From contig DYJC01000008.1 in assembly GCA_020723305.1 (NCBI GenBank), forward strand, positions 1-64,000: DNA of 64,000 nucleotides, read 5' to 3'. The notes below the pieces were generated by a model. The model saw only the letters and a list, made by a program, of their open reading frames with translations, made no database searches and was not told where the DNA came from. Below, piece after piece: positions 51,848 through 61,051 of the stretch (within the stretch, counting starts at the first letter, position 1; every line of letters begins with the position of its first letter). The DNA comes from Desulfosudis oleivorans (lineage in GTDB: Bacteria; Desulfobacterota; Desulfobacteria; Desulfobacterales; SURF-7). The translations under genes and the position numbers were made by a program.

Positions 51848-52918
51848 TCATTTTCTTTGCCCGACAATCCTGTTTTCAAGGCTTCCCAGCAATTCGCTTT
51901 CAAAGCGAATGGTATCGCCCGGCTGAAGAAGATCCGCTTCCGATGCTCCCCGTATTTCCAGCCCGCAACAACCGGAAAGCGTGCCGGTGCTGATCACTTC
52001 ACCTTGACATACTCCGCCGTCCCTGCGGGCAATGGAGCTTAGAACTTCTTCCGGCGAAAAAAGGGCATCCTGGGTTCCCCCGGTGCATAGCCTTTCAACT
52101 GTTTTATCCGGATGAATGACATCAGCGGTTATTGAAATTTTCGAAAAATCAACATACTCCGGAAACACCAATTTCCAACCCGCTGCATTGAGATGCTTGC
52201 TGACCGAAAACCCGTGTTTCACCTTATCAATTTCAACCCCTTGTGTTTTCCGATGCGTCAGGTCATTAAACAGAAAATACCCTCCTACCTTGTATGTGTT
52301 CCAGGCCTTTACAACCAGCATTCCGATCTCGACTTCAAAATCAATACTCTCCCAACCTTCGGGCAGTTGAACATCGGTTCTGTGAGAAAACCAGTTTATG
52401 TGATTGCCCTGATAATAGGTAACCTCCTTGTAATGTTCCGCAGGCGGGGAAAACGGCCCCCCACCGATCATTTTTGCGATTGCCCACTGAACCGGCATCA
52501 ATTCTCTGGCCCAGGATTCTCGGGATCGGGTGGCGTGTCCTTCAAAAATGGAACCGGCAATCAGCTTTTTCGGTTCAAGCGGGGTCAGCAACTGAACATT
52601 TTCCGCTTTTAATAGAGGATAATGATTCTTTTCCGCATGAGTAGCCAGCAGATTGGCAAGGATTTTCCCTTCTGATCCACCATCCATAAAAAAAGCTTCA
52701 AGAGACTCCAACAGCTTACTGTTTTCTCCATTGTTCAGGCTGGAATAAACAGCTTGCAAGGGAAGGATTTCATCATTCTCCATCACTGCACCTAAGACAG
52801 GATGTCCACTGTCCGGATCAACAAACCGGCAGAGCGTTGTCACTTCATTTGCAGAAAGGATAGTTGTTCCCATAAATAACAGTCCTAACAACATAAAGAG
52901 AATCATCTTTTTCATCAT
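51848..52918 (-). CDS. Exported fumarylacetoacetate hydrolase-family protein
   Basis: A 356-residue FAH-superfamily protein with an N-terminal signal peptide (MILFMLLGLLFMGTTILSA). The mature part begins RFVDPDSGHPVLGAV, as FAH-family N-domains do. The metal-binding region is kept in part: FEVEIGMLV (Glu pair) and FNDLTHRKTQ (Asp), with LQPGDTIRFE near the end. The catalytic GTxxGVG segment reads GTLSGCCG. Members normally act in the cytoplasm on acylpyruvates, so export is unusual. It is convergent with the GRE operon. Confidence 0.8.
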   Translation of the reverse strand: MMKKMILFMLLGLLFMGTTILSANEVTTLCRFVDPDSGHPVLGAVMENDEILPLQAVYSSLNNGENSKLLESLEAFFMDGGSEGKILANLLATHAEKNHYPLLKAENVQLLTPLEPKKLIAGSIFEGHATRSRESWARELMPVQWAIAKMIGGGPFSPPAEHYKEVTYYQGNHINWFSHRTDVQLPEGWESIDFEVEIGMLVVKAWNTYKVGGYFLFNDLTHRKTQGVEIDKVKHGFSVSKHLNAAGWKLVFPEYVDFSKISITADVIHPDKTVERLCTGGTQDALFSPEEVLSSIARRDGGVCQGEVISTGTLSGCCGLEIRGASEADLLQPGDTIRFESELLGSLENRIVGQRK

Positions 52919-53320
52919 CTGTTTTCTCCCCGGATAAATTCAACACGAACAGGAATTGATCTGATTTTGATTGGAAACAATTTGAATTACCAATAAAAAT
53001 CTTTTTCATGAATCATGTATAATCAAACCCCGACTGCATGTCAATAATCGGGTATGACTCAAAATATTGACAAACTCAGAATCACACGCCTTGTTCTATT
53101 TCATTCATATTATGCCTGTATCGATCCCAATAATACAATGTGTTCAGCTTGACATACGGACACGATCTATATATGGATAACCAAATATTGAATCGATTTT
53201 ATATAACGCACTCAACTCAGACATGACTACAACCTTTGGTTGCGCCACCCTGTTTATGAAAAGAGACCGCCTTTCGTCATCATGAACCCATCAACGGCGG
53301 TAAAAATAAAGGAGCTTTGC
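52919..53320. other. Intergenic region between divergent genes
   Basis: About 400 AT-rich bp with no gene. Apart from the candidate promoter at 53149-53177 I see only an isolated TATAAT-like word near 53018. Confidence 0.5.
53149..53177 (+). promoter_or_regulatory. Candidate sigma-70 promoter for the chemoreceptor
   Basis: TTGACA (53149-53154), a 17-bp spacer and TATGGA (53172-53177). It lies about 145 bp upstream of the chemoreceptor start. The -10 is imperfect, so this is tentative. Confidence 0.45.
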
Positions 53321-55600
53321 ATGATCGGGAAAAGCATCAAAACAAAAATTATCGCCATCTGCACCACCGGCATTGTCGCCATTACAATACTGATCGTTTC
53401 CGTCCTTATTTTTCAGGACAAAATTATTGAAAAGGAGAGCGCCCGGTCTGAGAAGGAAATTGAATCACAGTTATCCGATTTCACCAAAAATGAGGCTGCC
53501 AAGGTTGCCCGTGGAATTTATATCATGTGCCGCGCCTTACAGGAAGCTACCCAAAAAAAGGTGCTGCACGACTTGAATGTTGCCCGGGAAACCCTCAACC
53601 AGGCCGGCACAGTTTCCCTCCTGGAAGAAACCGTTGAGTGGGATGCAGTGAATCAGTTTTCCAAAAAAACAGAAAAAATCACCTTGAACAAAATGGCTGT
53701 CGGAAACCAGTGGCTTGAAAAAAATCATGACTTTTCCAAACCATCTCCTGTTGTGGATAAAGTCAAATCTCTGGTGGGAGGAACCTGTACAATTTTTCAA
53801 CGGATGAATGAAGCTGGAGACATGCTCCGCGTCTGCACAAATGTTGAACAAAAGGATGGTACAAGGGCCATCGGCACTTTTATCCCCAGGATCGGCACCA
53901 AAGAAGACCCGAATCAACCCAACCCGGTCATTGAAACCGTTCTGAAAGGAAATACTTTCAATGGACGGGCTTTTGTGGTGAATGCCTGGTACATTACCGC
54001 TTATGAACCGATCATTGACAGTGCCGGAAAAGTTGCAGGTGTTTTATATGTTGGTGTCAAACAGGAAAATGTGGACAGCCTGCGAAAAGGAATTCTGGAT
54101 ACCGTTATCGGGAAAACAGGATATGTTTATGTGCTCGGCGCCACAGGAGATCAAAGAGGTCACTATATCATTTCCAAGGATGGCAAACGGGATGGTGAAA
54201 ACATTATGTTATCCAGAGATGAAAACGGAACCTTTTTTATCCAGGAGATCGTCCATAAAGCCCTGGCCATGAGAGCAGTTGATGATCAGATCCCGATCAA
54301 CTTTCAGCGCTACCCATGGATCAACCCCACTGCCGGAGAAACCGTGCCCCGGATGAAAATCGCCGCCATCGCATATTTTGAGCCCTGGGATTGGATCATC
54401 GGAGCCGGAGCGTATGAAGATGATTACCAGGATGCGCATTTACGTGCGGAAGAATCTCTAAAAAACATAAATACCTCCGTGGAACGAATGATTCTCTATA
54501 CAATCATCTGTGCCGTCATCCTGACGATACTTTTTATCGTTTTTTCTTTTTTTGTAGCCGACTCCATCACATCTCCTCTGATTCTGACAACGCGATTGCT
54601 CAAGGATATCGCCGGCGGCGAAGGCGACCTAACGGCACGCCTCAAAGTCAAAAGCAATGATGAGGTAGGCATCCTGGCCAGGCATTTCAATATATTTGTT
54701 GAAAAAATTGCCCACATTATCACCGATGTGTCTAAAAACTCGGAAAAATTGAATCTGTCATCAACCCGGTTTTCCGATATTTCCCGAATCATTTCAAAAG
54801 CCGCTGATGAAACCTATAAAAAATCAAATTCCGTTGCCACATCATCCGGAGAAATGAGCACCAGTATCAATACCATTGCCTCTTCCATGGAACAGATTTC
54901 CACGAACGCCGGTATTGTGGCTGCCGCAGTTGAAGAGATGACCACAACCATCAACGAGATCTCAATAAACTCCGAAAAAGCTCGCAGCATCAGCGAAAGC
55001 GCTGTATCCCAAGCCAGCATGGCATCCGGTCGAGTCAGGGATCTGGGGCAGGCGGCAAAGGAAATTGGAAAAGTTACGGAGACCATTACCGAAATATCCG
55101 AACAGACAAATCTGCTGGCCCTGAATGCTACCATCGAGGCAGCCCGTGCCGGCGATGCAGGTAAGGGGTTTGCCGTTGTGGCCAATGAAATCAAAGAACT
55201 AGCCAAACAGACGGCAAAGGCCACCCATGAAATTAAGGAAAAAATTTCCAGTATCCAGAATTCCACTTCCGGCACTGTGGATTATATTGATAAAATCTCA
55301 TCGGTTATTAACCAGATCAATGAAATCGTTTCCATGATTGCCGCATCCATAGAAGAACAGTCAGCAACCACCAAAGAAATCGCCGGCAATATCGCTCAAA
55401 GCTCAAACGGCATCCAGGATGTAAACCAGAATATCGCCCAGATATCAACGGTATCCAAAACAATTGCCGATGAAATTTCAGACGCTAGTCTAAAAGCAGC
55501 AGAAATGACCGACAGCAGCGCACAGTTGAAAAAAGATTCCGAAGACCTTCGGAACTTGTCACAGCAATTGAAAGAACTGGTGGCTCGGTTTAAAGTGTAA
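53321..55600 (+). CDS. Methyl-accepting chemotaxis protein with Cache sensor
   Basis: A 759-residue chemoreceptor. TM1 (about 9-31), a long periplasmic Cache-type sensor (ending near [20 protein letters not shown]), TM2 (about 395-420), HAMP and a long signalling coiled coil with the conserved tip [20 protein letters not shown]. No C-terminal CheR-tether pentapeptide is seen. The start follows AAAGGAGC; earlier in-frame starts would lengthen the cytoplasmic tail. Ligand unknown; Cache domains often bind carboxylates or amino acids. No other che genes are in the window. Confidence 0.9.
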   Translation: MIGKSIKTKIIAICTTGIVAITILIVSVLIFQDKIIEKESARSEKEIESQLSDFTKNEAAKVARGIYIMCRALQEATQKKVLHDLNVARETLNQAGTVSLLEETVEWDAVNQFSKKTEKITLNKMAVGNQWLEKNHDFSKPSPVVDKVKSLVGGTCTIFQRMNEAGDMLRVCTNVEQKDGTRAIGTFIPRIGTKEDPNQPNPVIETVLKGNTFNGRAFVVNAWYITAYEPIIDSAGKVAGVLYVGVKQENVDSLRKGILDTVIGKTGYVYVLGATGDQRGHYIISKDGKRDGENIMLSRDENGTFFIQEIVHKALAMRAVDDQIPINFQRYPWINPTAGETVPRMKIAAIAYFEPWDWIIGAGAYEDDYQDAHLRAEESLKNINTSVERMILYTIICAVILTILFIVFSFFVADSITSPLILTTRLLKDIAGGEGDLTARLKVKSNDEVGILARHFNIFVEKIAHIITDVSKNSEKLNLSSTRFSDISRIISKAADETYKKSNSVATSSGEMSTSINTIASSMEQISTNAGIVAAAVEEMTTTINEISINSEKARSISESAVSQASMASGRVRDLGQAAKEIGKVTETITEISEQTNLLALNATIEAARAGDAGKGFAVVANEIKELAKQTAKATHEIKEKISSIQNSTSGTVDYIDKISSVINQINEIVSMIAASIEEQSATTKEIAGNIAQSSNGIQDVNQNIAQISTVSKTIADEISDASLKAAEMTDSSAQLKKDSEDLRNLSQQLKELVARFKV

Positions 55601-55627
55601 TCCCTTCATTTTTCGAAATCAAAATGG

Positions 55628-55676
55628 TTGACAAATCAAAAATAAATTATTATATGTTCATATAAGCATATGATAA
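55628..55676 (+). promoter_or_regulatory. Promoter and dyad operator of the metal-efflux operon
   Basis: TTGACA (55628-55633), 17 bp, TATATG (55651-55656). An imperfect dyad ATATG-N10-CATAT overlaps the -10, matching how ArsR/SmtB-type repressors block RNA polymerase. Binding is inferred. Confidence 0.6.
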
Positions 55677-55698
55677 TTTAATAAAGGATCAAACAACC

Positions 55699-56082
55699 AT
55701 GCCTCAAATTACTTCAAGACATAACAAATCAGTATCTGAAACCTGTGAAACAATCGGAATTCATCCGGAAGCGATCTCCATGGTTTCAGCAAAAATGCCG
55801 GATTCATCCTTTCTTATCGAGCTGGCAGATCTGTTTAAACTCTTTGGCGACAATACCCGGATTCGGATTTTATGGGCATTGAGCGAATCTGAAATGTGCG
55901 TTTGCGACCTCTGTGCCTTGTTGGAAATGAAGCAGCCTGCTGTTTCTCATCAATTGAAAAATCTGAAACAGGCCCGAATTGTTAAAACCAGAAGAGAAGG
56001 AAAGGTGATTTATTATTCACTGGATGACACTCACATTCGTTCATTGCTCAACCTGGGCATGGAGCATATTCAGGAAATGTAG
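55699..56082 (+). CDS. ArsR/SmtB-family metal-sensing repressor
   Basis: A 127-residue winged-helix repressor. SEMCVCDLCALL carries the CXC motif of alpha3-type (CadC/ArsR-like) metal sites; the recognition helix is MKQPAVSHQLKNLK. DDTHIRSLLNLGMEH near the C-terminus could form an alpha5 (zinc) site. Metal binding would release it from the operator at 55628-55676 and induce the ATPase 21 bp downstream. Confidence 0.88.
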   Translation: MPQITSRHNKSVSETCETIGIHPEAISMVSAKMPDSSFLIELADLFKLFGDNTRIRILWALSESEMCVCDLCALLEMKQPAVSHQLKNLKQARIVKTRREGKVIYYSLDDTHIRSLLNLGMEHIQEM

Positions 56083-56103
56083 CATACTTAAGGAACAAGA
56101 ATC

Positions 56104-58206
56104 ATGATTGACCAGACTTTTCGTGTAAAAAATATTGATTGCGCAGCCTGTGCAGCTAAAATTGAGTTGGGGTTAAAAAACTCGGAAGGCGTGGAAGAGG
56201 CTGTGCTGGATTTTGTCAATTTGACACTGCGCGTCAAAGCGATTGATCTCAAGCAGGTGATCGATAAGGTTCGTTCCATCAATCCGGAAGTTGAACTGAC
56301 CCCTAAAACCAGGTTTATGGAAGAAGTAGCAGATGGGGTTATTTCCAGAAATTCAATTGCTGTTCTTTTTCTATCCAGCATTCTTTTTCTGGCTCAGCTT
56401 TTTTCTGAAACGTGGATTTATAAGCAACCATTTGAAAATCTGGAAATCATTATCGTTCTTGCGGCCTATGTTCTGGCCGGCTGGAATGTTCTTCTGAATG
56501 CCGTAAAAACCATACTACGAGGGGACTTCTTTGATGAAAATGTGCTCATGGCTATTGCCACAATCGGGGCGATCCTGATTCATGCCTATTCCGAAGCCAT
56601 CGGAGTTATGATTTTTTTTAAAATCGGAGAACTTCTCCAGCAGGTGGCTGTGTCCCGCTCCCGCCGGTCGATCCGGGGTTTGTTAAATGCCCGGCCGGAT
56701 AAAGCACAGGTACAGACACCCAATGGTTATCTGGAAGTTCATCCCGAGGATGTTTTGGTTGGAGAGATCATACTGGTAAAACCCGGCGATAAGATACCTC
56801 TTGACGGCAAAATCCTTTCCGGAAACTCTCAGATCGATACCTCTGCATTAACCGGTGAGTTCATTCCTGTAAGCAAAAATCCAGGTGATTCGGTCATGGC
56901 CGGTCAGATCAATCAAACCGGGGCATTGACCATCAAGGTCACACGCCCTTTTCACGAGTCTTCCATTGCCAGAATACTGGATCTTGTCGAAAATGCAGCT
57001 GCCAAAAAAGCAAAAACAGAAAAGTTTATCACCACCTTTGCCCGATACTATACGCCAATGGTGGTCATCATCGCTGCCTGCATTGCCTTTATGCCGCCAT
57101 TGTTCATTGAAGGCGCCTCATCTGAAACCTGGATATACCGGGCATTGGTGATACTGGTCATTTCATGCCCCTGTGCACTGGTTGTAAGTATCCCTCTGGG
57201 CTATTTCAGCGGCATCGGGAAAGCCTCCAAAAATGGCATTCTGGTGAAAGGGTCCAATTTTATCGATGCTCTATCTTCCGTCAAAACCGTTGTATTCGAC
57301 AAGACCGGAACCCTGACCAAAGGCGTGTTTGTTGTTCACGATGTGATCACCCTGAATGGATATTCCAGAAAGGAAGTACTCGAGTTTGCAGCAGCGGCGG
57401 AATATCAGTCCACCCATCCCATTGCAACATCCATTTTAGCAGCATATTCCCTTACCGGCGGTGAACTGGAAAGTAATCAGATATCCGGCCATAAAAGCGT
57501 GAATGGAAAAGGGGTAAGTGCCATTTATAAAGGGCATTCGGTTCTTGTAGGAAACGACAGTCTTCTTCATCAGGAAGAAGTCAATCATGACCAGTGCAGC
57601 TTTGACACAACCGTAGCTCAGATTGTCGTGGATGGAAACCTTGCCGGAATTATTTCCATCGGGGATGAAATCCGGCCCGATGCCCAACATACGATCTATA
57701 AACTTCGGGACCAGGGAGTCAAACAGATTGTGATGCTGACCGGCGACAACAAATGCGCTGCCCAGACGGTTTCGATTGAACTCGGACTTGATCAATTGTA
57801 TTCCGATCTTCTACCGGAAGAAAAGGTTGCTGTTTTTGAAAAAATCACTCAGCAGGTTCCGAAAGGCAGCACTACCGCCTTTGTGGGAGATGGGTTGAAC
57901 GATGCCCCAGTTCTTGCCCGCGCAGATGTGGGCATTGCCATGGGTGCGATGGGTTCCGACGCTGCCATCGAAACCGCCGATGTGGTTCTCATGTCCGATT
58001 CACCGTCAAAAGTAGCAGAAGCCATAACTATTGCCAAACAGACCCGGAAAATCGTATGGCAGAACATCTTCCTTGCCCTTACGATAAAAATCGTTTTTAT
58101 CTCTTTCGGCGCCTTTGGCCTGGCATCCATGTGGGAAGCGGTTTTTGCCGACATGGGCACAGCGCTGCTGGCTATACTGAATTCAGCCCGTATTCTACGT
58201 ATGTAG
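56104..58206 (+). CDS. Heavy-metal P1B-type ATPase (Zn/Cd/Pb type)
   Basis: A 700-residue metal pump. An N-terminal HMA domain has NIDCAAC, followed by eight transmembrane helices. The metal-translocating motif is SCPCALV (Cys355-Pro356-Cys357). The phosphorylation site is DKTGTLT (Asp399), the nucleotide domain has STHPIATS (His-Pro motif) and GDGLNDAPVLARADVG follows. The pattern fits ZntA/CadA-like efflux ATPases, though metal choice is not certain by eye. It is co-transcribed with the ArsR-type repressor. Confidence 0.9.
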   Translation: MIDQTFRVKNIDCAACAAKIELGLKNSEGVEEAVLDFVNLTLRVKAIDLKQVIDKVRSINPEVELTPKTRFMEEVADGVISRNSIAVLFLSSILFLAQLFSETWIYKQPFENLEIIIVLAAYVLAGWNVLLNAVKTILRGDFFDENVLMAIATIGAILIHAYSEAIGVMIFFKIGELLQQVAVSRSRRSIRGLLNARPDKAQVQTPNGYLEVHPEDVLVGEIILVKPGDKIPLDGKILSGNSQIDTSALTGEFIPVSKNPGDSVMAGQINQTGALTIKVTRPFHESSIARILDLVENAAAKKAKTEKFITTFARYYTPMVVIIAACIAFMPPLFIEGASSETWIYRALVILVISCPCALVVSIPLGYFSGIGKASKNGILVKGSNFIDALSSVKTVVFDKTGTLTKGVFVVHDVITLNGYSRKEVLEFAAAAEYQSTHPIATSILAAYSLTGGELESNQISGHKSVNGKGVSAIYKGHSVLVGNDSLLHQEEVNHDQCSFDTTVAQIVVDGNLAGIISIGDEIRPDAQHTIYKLRDQGVKQIVMLTGDNKCAAQTVSIELGLDQLYSDLLPEEKVAVFEKITQQVPKGSTTAFVGDGLNDAPVLARADVGIAMGAMGSDAAIETADVVLMSDSPSKVAEAITIAKQTRKIVWQNIFLALTIKIVFISFGAFGLASMWEAVFADMGTALLAILNSARILRM

Positions 58207-58761
58207 GGATTAAATTTTTCCATATTTTTACATGGAGATAGGACTTTATTAGGAGCTATCCAAACTTAATTCCCTCCTTGAGGGGCATAAGCGCTAACTT
58301 AACAATTAACCATTAATTGTTGATTATTGATTATTTTAAAATTTTCGGGTTTCTTGTGAGAGTGTCCTTCCAGCCGCGAAATAAATTTTTATGCCTGTAA
58401 ACTATTCTCAGCTATATTTCCGGTCATACCGGACTTTTGACTCATTTTTCACCGCAAAACAGGACGTAGCCCTTTTCTTTGTCCTTTTTCCAACCGGCTT
58501 TTCCAAGCTTCTCAGACAACACACTACATATCACGTGTAAAAACTGTTGACGCATAATCAATTTTCACATATGGTCTTCCTTAAAAAAAGCAAGGTCTTA
58601 TCCTACTACTATAATATTAAGAGTGAAGTCGTTTAGGGTCTTAAAATCACCTTTTTGGCAGCAAAAAAAATGGTTTTAAGAAAGTTCAATCATTAAAACC
58701 GGTATTCCTCAATTAAAGCAATTATTATCTTAAATGGCTCGTGCGAATAGACACCATTCTG
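58207..58761. other. Intergenic region upstream of the porin-cytochrome genes
   Basis: About 550 bp without a gene. It holds a perfect inverted repeat AACAATTAA (58301-58309) / TTAATTGTT (58313-58321), possibly an operator or the end of the ATPase transcript, and a candidate promoter at 58547-58575. Confidence 0.5.
58547..58575 (+). promoter_or_regulatory. Candidate sigma-70 promoter for the porin-cytochrome operon
   Basis: TTGACG (58547-58552), a 17-bp spacer and TATGGT (58570-58575), about 190 bp upstream of the barrel gene. Imperfect in both boxes, so tentative. Confidence 0.4.
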
Positions 58762-60159
58762 ATGTTGAACAAAAAACGAACAACATACGTCATGATTCAT
58801 TGGCACGGGTTCATCGTAATCGGATGGATCTTGTTATTGCTATTCCAGGGGCTCCTATCGGCAGAAAAACTTCATGCAGCTGATCCCTCATCAGGATGGG
58901 ATGATATCCGGTCTGCCCAGGATACCCTTTCCGGTCATGCACAGTTCCGGTATCGGGTTAAACAAGATCCGGATGAATCAAACACCAACCACTATACGTT
59001 TCAGAGCCTGGATGTTTCCTTTATTCCTTTGGCAAACGATTCGGGTTTTGTATTTTCCGGAGACCTGTACGAAAATGTCGGAGGGCAGGATGAACGGCCG
59101 GAATCTGTCTGGACTACTTATGGTGATGTCCATGGTTTTGTCAACGAAACTTATGTGCAGGTCAACGATCTTTTTTCAACCCTGAGCATCAAGGCGGGCA
59201 GACAGTACATTCCCAATGAGTTGGCCGTTCATCTGGATGGCCTGCATACGCAATACCGATTCCCGGACGGAAAAGGGACGGTCTATCTTTTCGGCGGATA
59301 TGCGGCAGACCCATACGGGGACACGCCCTGGGATTCTTCCAAACAGGTTGGAATCGGAACCCGATACCGCATCATTGATCGAACACAAGCGGGAATCGAA
59401 TACCTTGCCTCACGGGAGGCGCCACCGGATAGTACCGACGAAACATTCCATCAGGCCGCATTATCCCTTGCTCATCACTTTAAAAGCAGCCGGGCCTGGC
59501 TCAGTCTGTCTTCCTTTGATTCCGATGCGGCATCGCTCAAGCTCAATACATCTTTTCTGGAAAGCATCGGCAGCGATTCGGAAATTGGCTTTTCGTATTT
59601 CCACCAGTTTATCGAAATTAAGCGGATGCCCTCTTCCCAGTCCCCTTTTATCAGCCTGCTCGGGCCGGTGAAACCGTATCAACAGGCCGCGATATATGCG
59701 AACAAACAATTTTCCGATCACTCTTTTGGTGTATCCACGGGTCTGGATGTGCGAAATCTTTTAAAAAATGAAAGTGAATCGGAATACAACCATTCCTACC
59801 TACACGGTTATCTTGCTTTTGATCAAACCGATCTGTGGAGCCGGGATCTTCGTCTGACAGTACAAGCCGATTACTGGCGGAATCTGGATGCAGGATCGGA
59901 TAGCAAAACCATGGTAACCGGAGGCGGAGAGATGGAATATGGCTTCAGTTCAAAAACAGCATTCTCCATTGGATCATTCTATTCACTATACACATATGAC
60001 TATTACACGGACCTCCATGAAAAAACCGACGTCTATTCGATATTTTCCAGAATCAAACATCGAATCGGCAAGTTGTTGCAACTCAAAGGTGAATATGAGC
60101 TGGATATATACGATCACAAGGAACATCGTCTGAACCTGACTGCTGATGTACAATTTTAG
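58762..60159 (+). CDS. Outer-membrane beta-barrel protein of a porin-cytochrome module
   Basis: About 465 residues with a signal peptide (GFIVIGWILLLLFQGLLSAEKLHA). The rest is alternating hydrophobic/polar strands with many aromatic girdle residues, such as VYLFGGYAADPYG and GSFYSLYTYDYY, and ends in an aromatic (LTADVQF), as outer-membrane barrels do. Two multihaem cytochrome genes follow directly, as in Geobacter OmbB-OmaB-OmcB and MtrB-type conduits, so it probably sheathes an electron conduit. The start is uncertain: GTG 58741, ATG 58762 and ATG 58792 all lack a strong ribosome site. Confidence 0.72.
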   Translation: MLNKKRTTYVMIHWHGFIVIGWILLLLFQGLLSAEKLHAADPSSGWDDIRSAQDTLSGHAQFRYRVKQDPDESNTNHYTFQSLDVSFIPLANDSGFVFSGDLYENVGGQDERPESVWTTYGDVHGFVNETYVQVNDLFSTLSIKAGRQYIPNELAVHLDGLHTQYRFPDGKGTVYLFGGYAADPYGDTPWDSSKQVGIGTRYRIIDRTQAGIEYLASREAPPDSTDETFHQAALSLAHHFKSSRAWLSLSSFDSDAASLKLNTSFLESIGSDSEIGFSYFHQFIEIKRMPSSQSPFISLLGPVKPYQQAAIYANKQFSDHSFGVSTGLDVRNLLKNESESEYNHSYLHGYLAFDQTDLWSRDLRLTVQADYWRNLDAGSDSKTMVTGGGEMEYGFSSKTAFSIGSFYSLYTYDYYTDLHEKTDVYSIFSRIKHRIGKLLQLKGEYELDIYDHKEHRLNLTADVQF

Positions 60160-60203
60160 CAGTTTTACAGGAATTACTCTATGCAGACAAACCAGGAATA
60201 TCG

Positions 60204-61013
60204 ATGAAATCAAAACTTACGACATTTATCATTCTGATACTGATCTGTTTTTCCTTCTGTTTGGCGGCAGAAGATAGCGACCGGGTTGTTTTTCCTCACA
60301 GCCGTCATGTGGAGGAGCGGGCCTGCACCGATTGCCATAAACCGCATACCAACTCGACGGAACCGGCCCTTCCCGATACTGCCATCTGTTCAGAATGCCA
60401 TGATGATTCACCGGAAAAAAGAGTGAATCCCCGGGGGCGCATAGGAACAGCAAGCTGTTTTATCTTTTCCCATGGAGTCCATCAGAAATCAGAATGTCAG
60501 GTCTGCCATTTGCTCACGGAAAACGATCCGCCCAAAATCCCGGAATATATCGTTTGCATGGAGTGTCATTCTTTAATTGGAAGAAAAACAGGATGCAGTG
60601 ATTGCCACTCAATGCCATTTACCCCGGAGTACCATAAAGGGTTATGGCGGAAATCTCATGGTGACCCGGCAGGAATCGTCTCGGACAACAGGATACATGG
60701 CCGGAATTGTGGTTCGTGTCATCCCGATCCAACCTGCATACGCTGCCATCAATCCATGAAACCACAAAGCCATACCGGATTTTTTCGACTGCGAGGTCAC
60801 GGGTTAGCTGCTGCCGTTGAAACAACATCATGCCGAACCTGTCACCGGGAATCTTTCTGCATCCAGTGTCATCGAGAAACACAGCCCCTGAATCATAGAG
60901 GTGCCTGGTCAAGTACTCATGGATATGCCATTCCCGGAGGGATAACCGGTTCCATTGGGAAATGCGGAGTTTGTCATAAGACAACTTGGTGTCAAGCCTG
61001 TCATAACCGGTAA
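60204..61013 (+). CDS. Periplasmic 11-haem c-type cytochrome
   Basis: A 269-residue exported protein (signal LTTFIILILICFSFCLA) with eleven CXXCH motifs: CTDCH, CSECH, CQVCH, CMECH, CSDCH, CGSCH, CIRCH, CRTCH, CIQCH, CGVCH, CQACH. Many extra His residues (SRHVEE, SHGVHQK, YHKGLW) can serve as distal haem ligands. The density, one haem per 24 residues, suits a wire. It lies between barrel and lipoprotein cytochrome genes, so it is the likely periplasmic partner of a transmembrane conduit. Confidence 0.9.
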   Translation: MKSKLTTFIILILICFSFCLAAEDSDRVVFPHSRHVEERACTDCHKPHTNSTEPALPDTAICSECHDDSPEKRVNPRGRIGTASCFIFSHGVHQKSECQVCHLLTENDPPKIPEYIVCMECHSLIGRKTGCSDCHSMPFTPEYHKGLWRKSHGDPAGIVSDNRIHGRNCGSCHPDPTCIRCHQSMKPQSHTGFFRLRGHGLAAAVETTSCRTCHRESFCIQCHRETQPLNHRGAWSSTHGYAIPGGITGSIGKCGVCHKTTWCQACHNR

Positions 61014-61051
61014 AGAAAACCAATGGCTGGACTGGAGGAACAAGGGAAACG

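Noticed and set aside
58301-58321. AT-rich inverted repeat as terminator of the ATPase gene
   Set aside because: The stem is almost all A-T and has no clean T-tail; function undecided.
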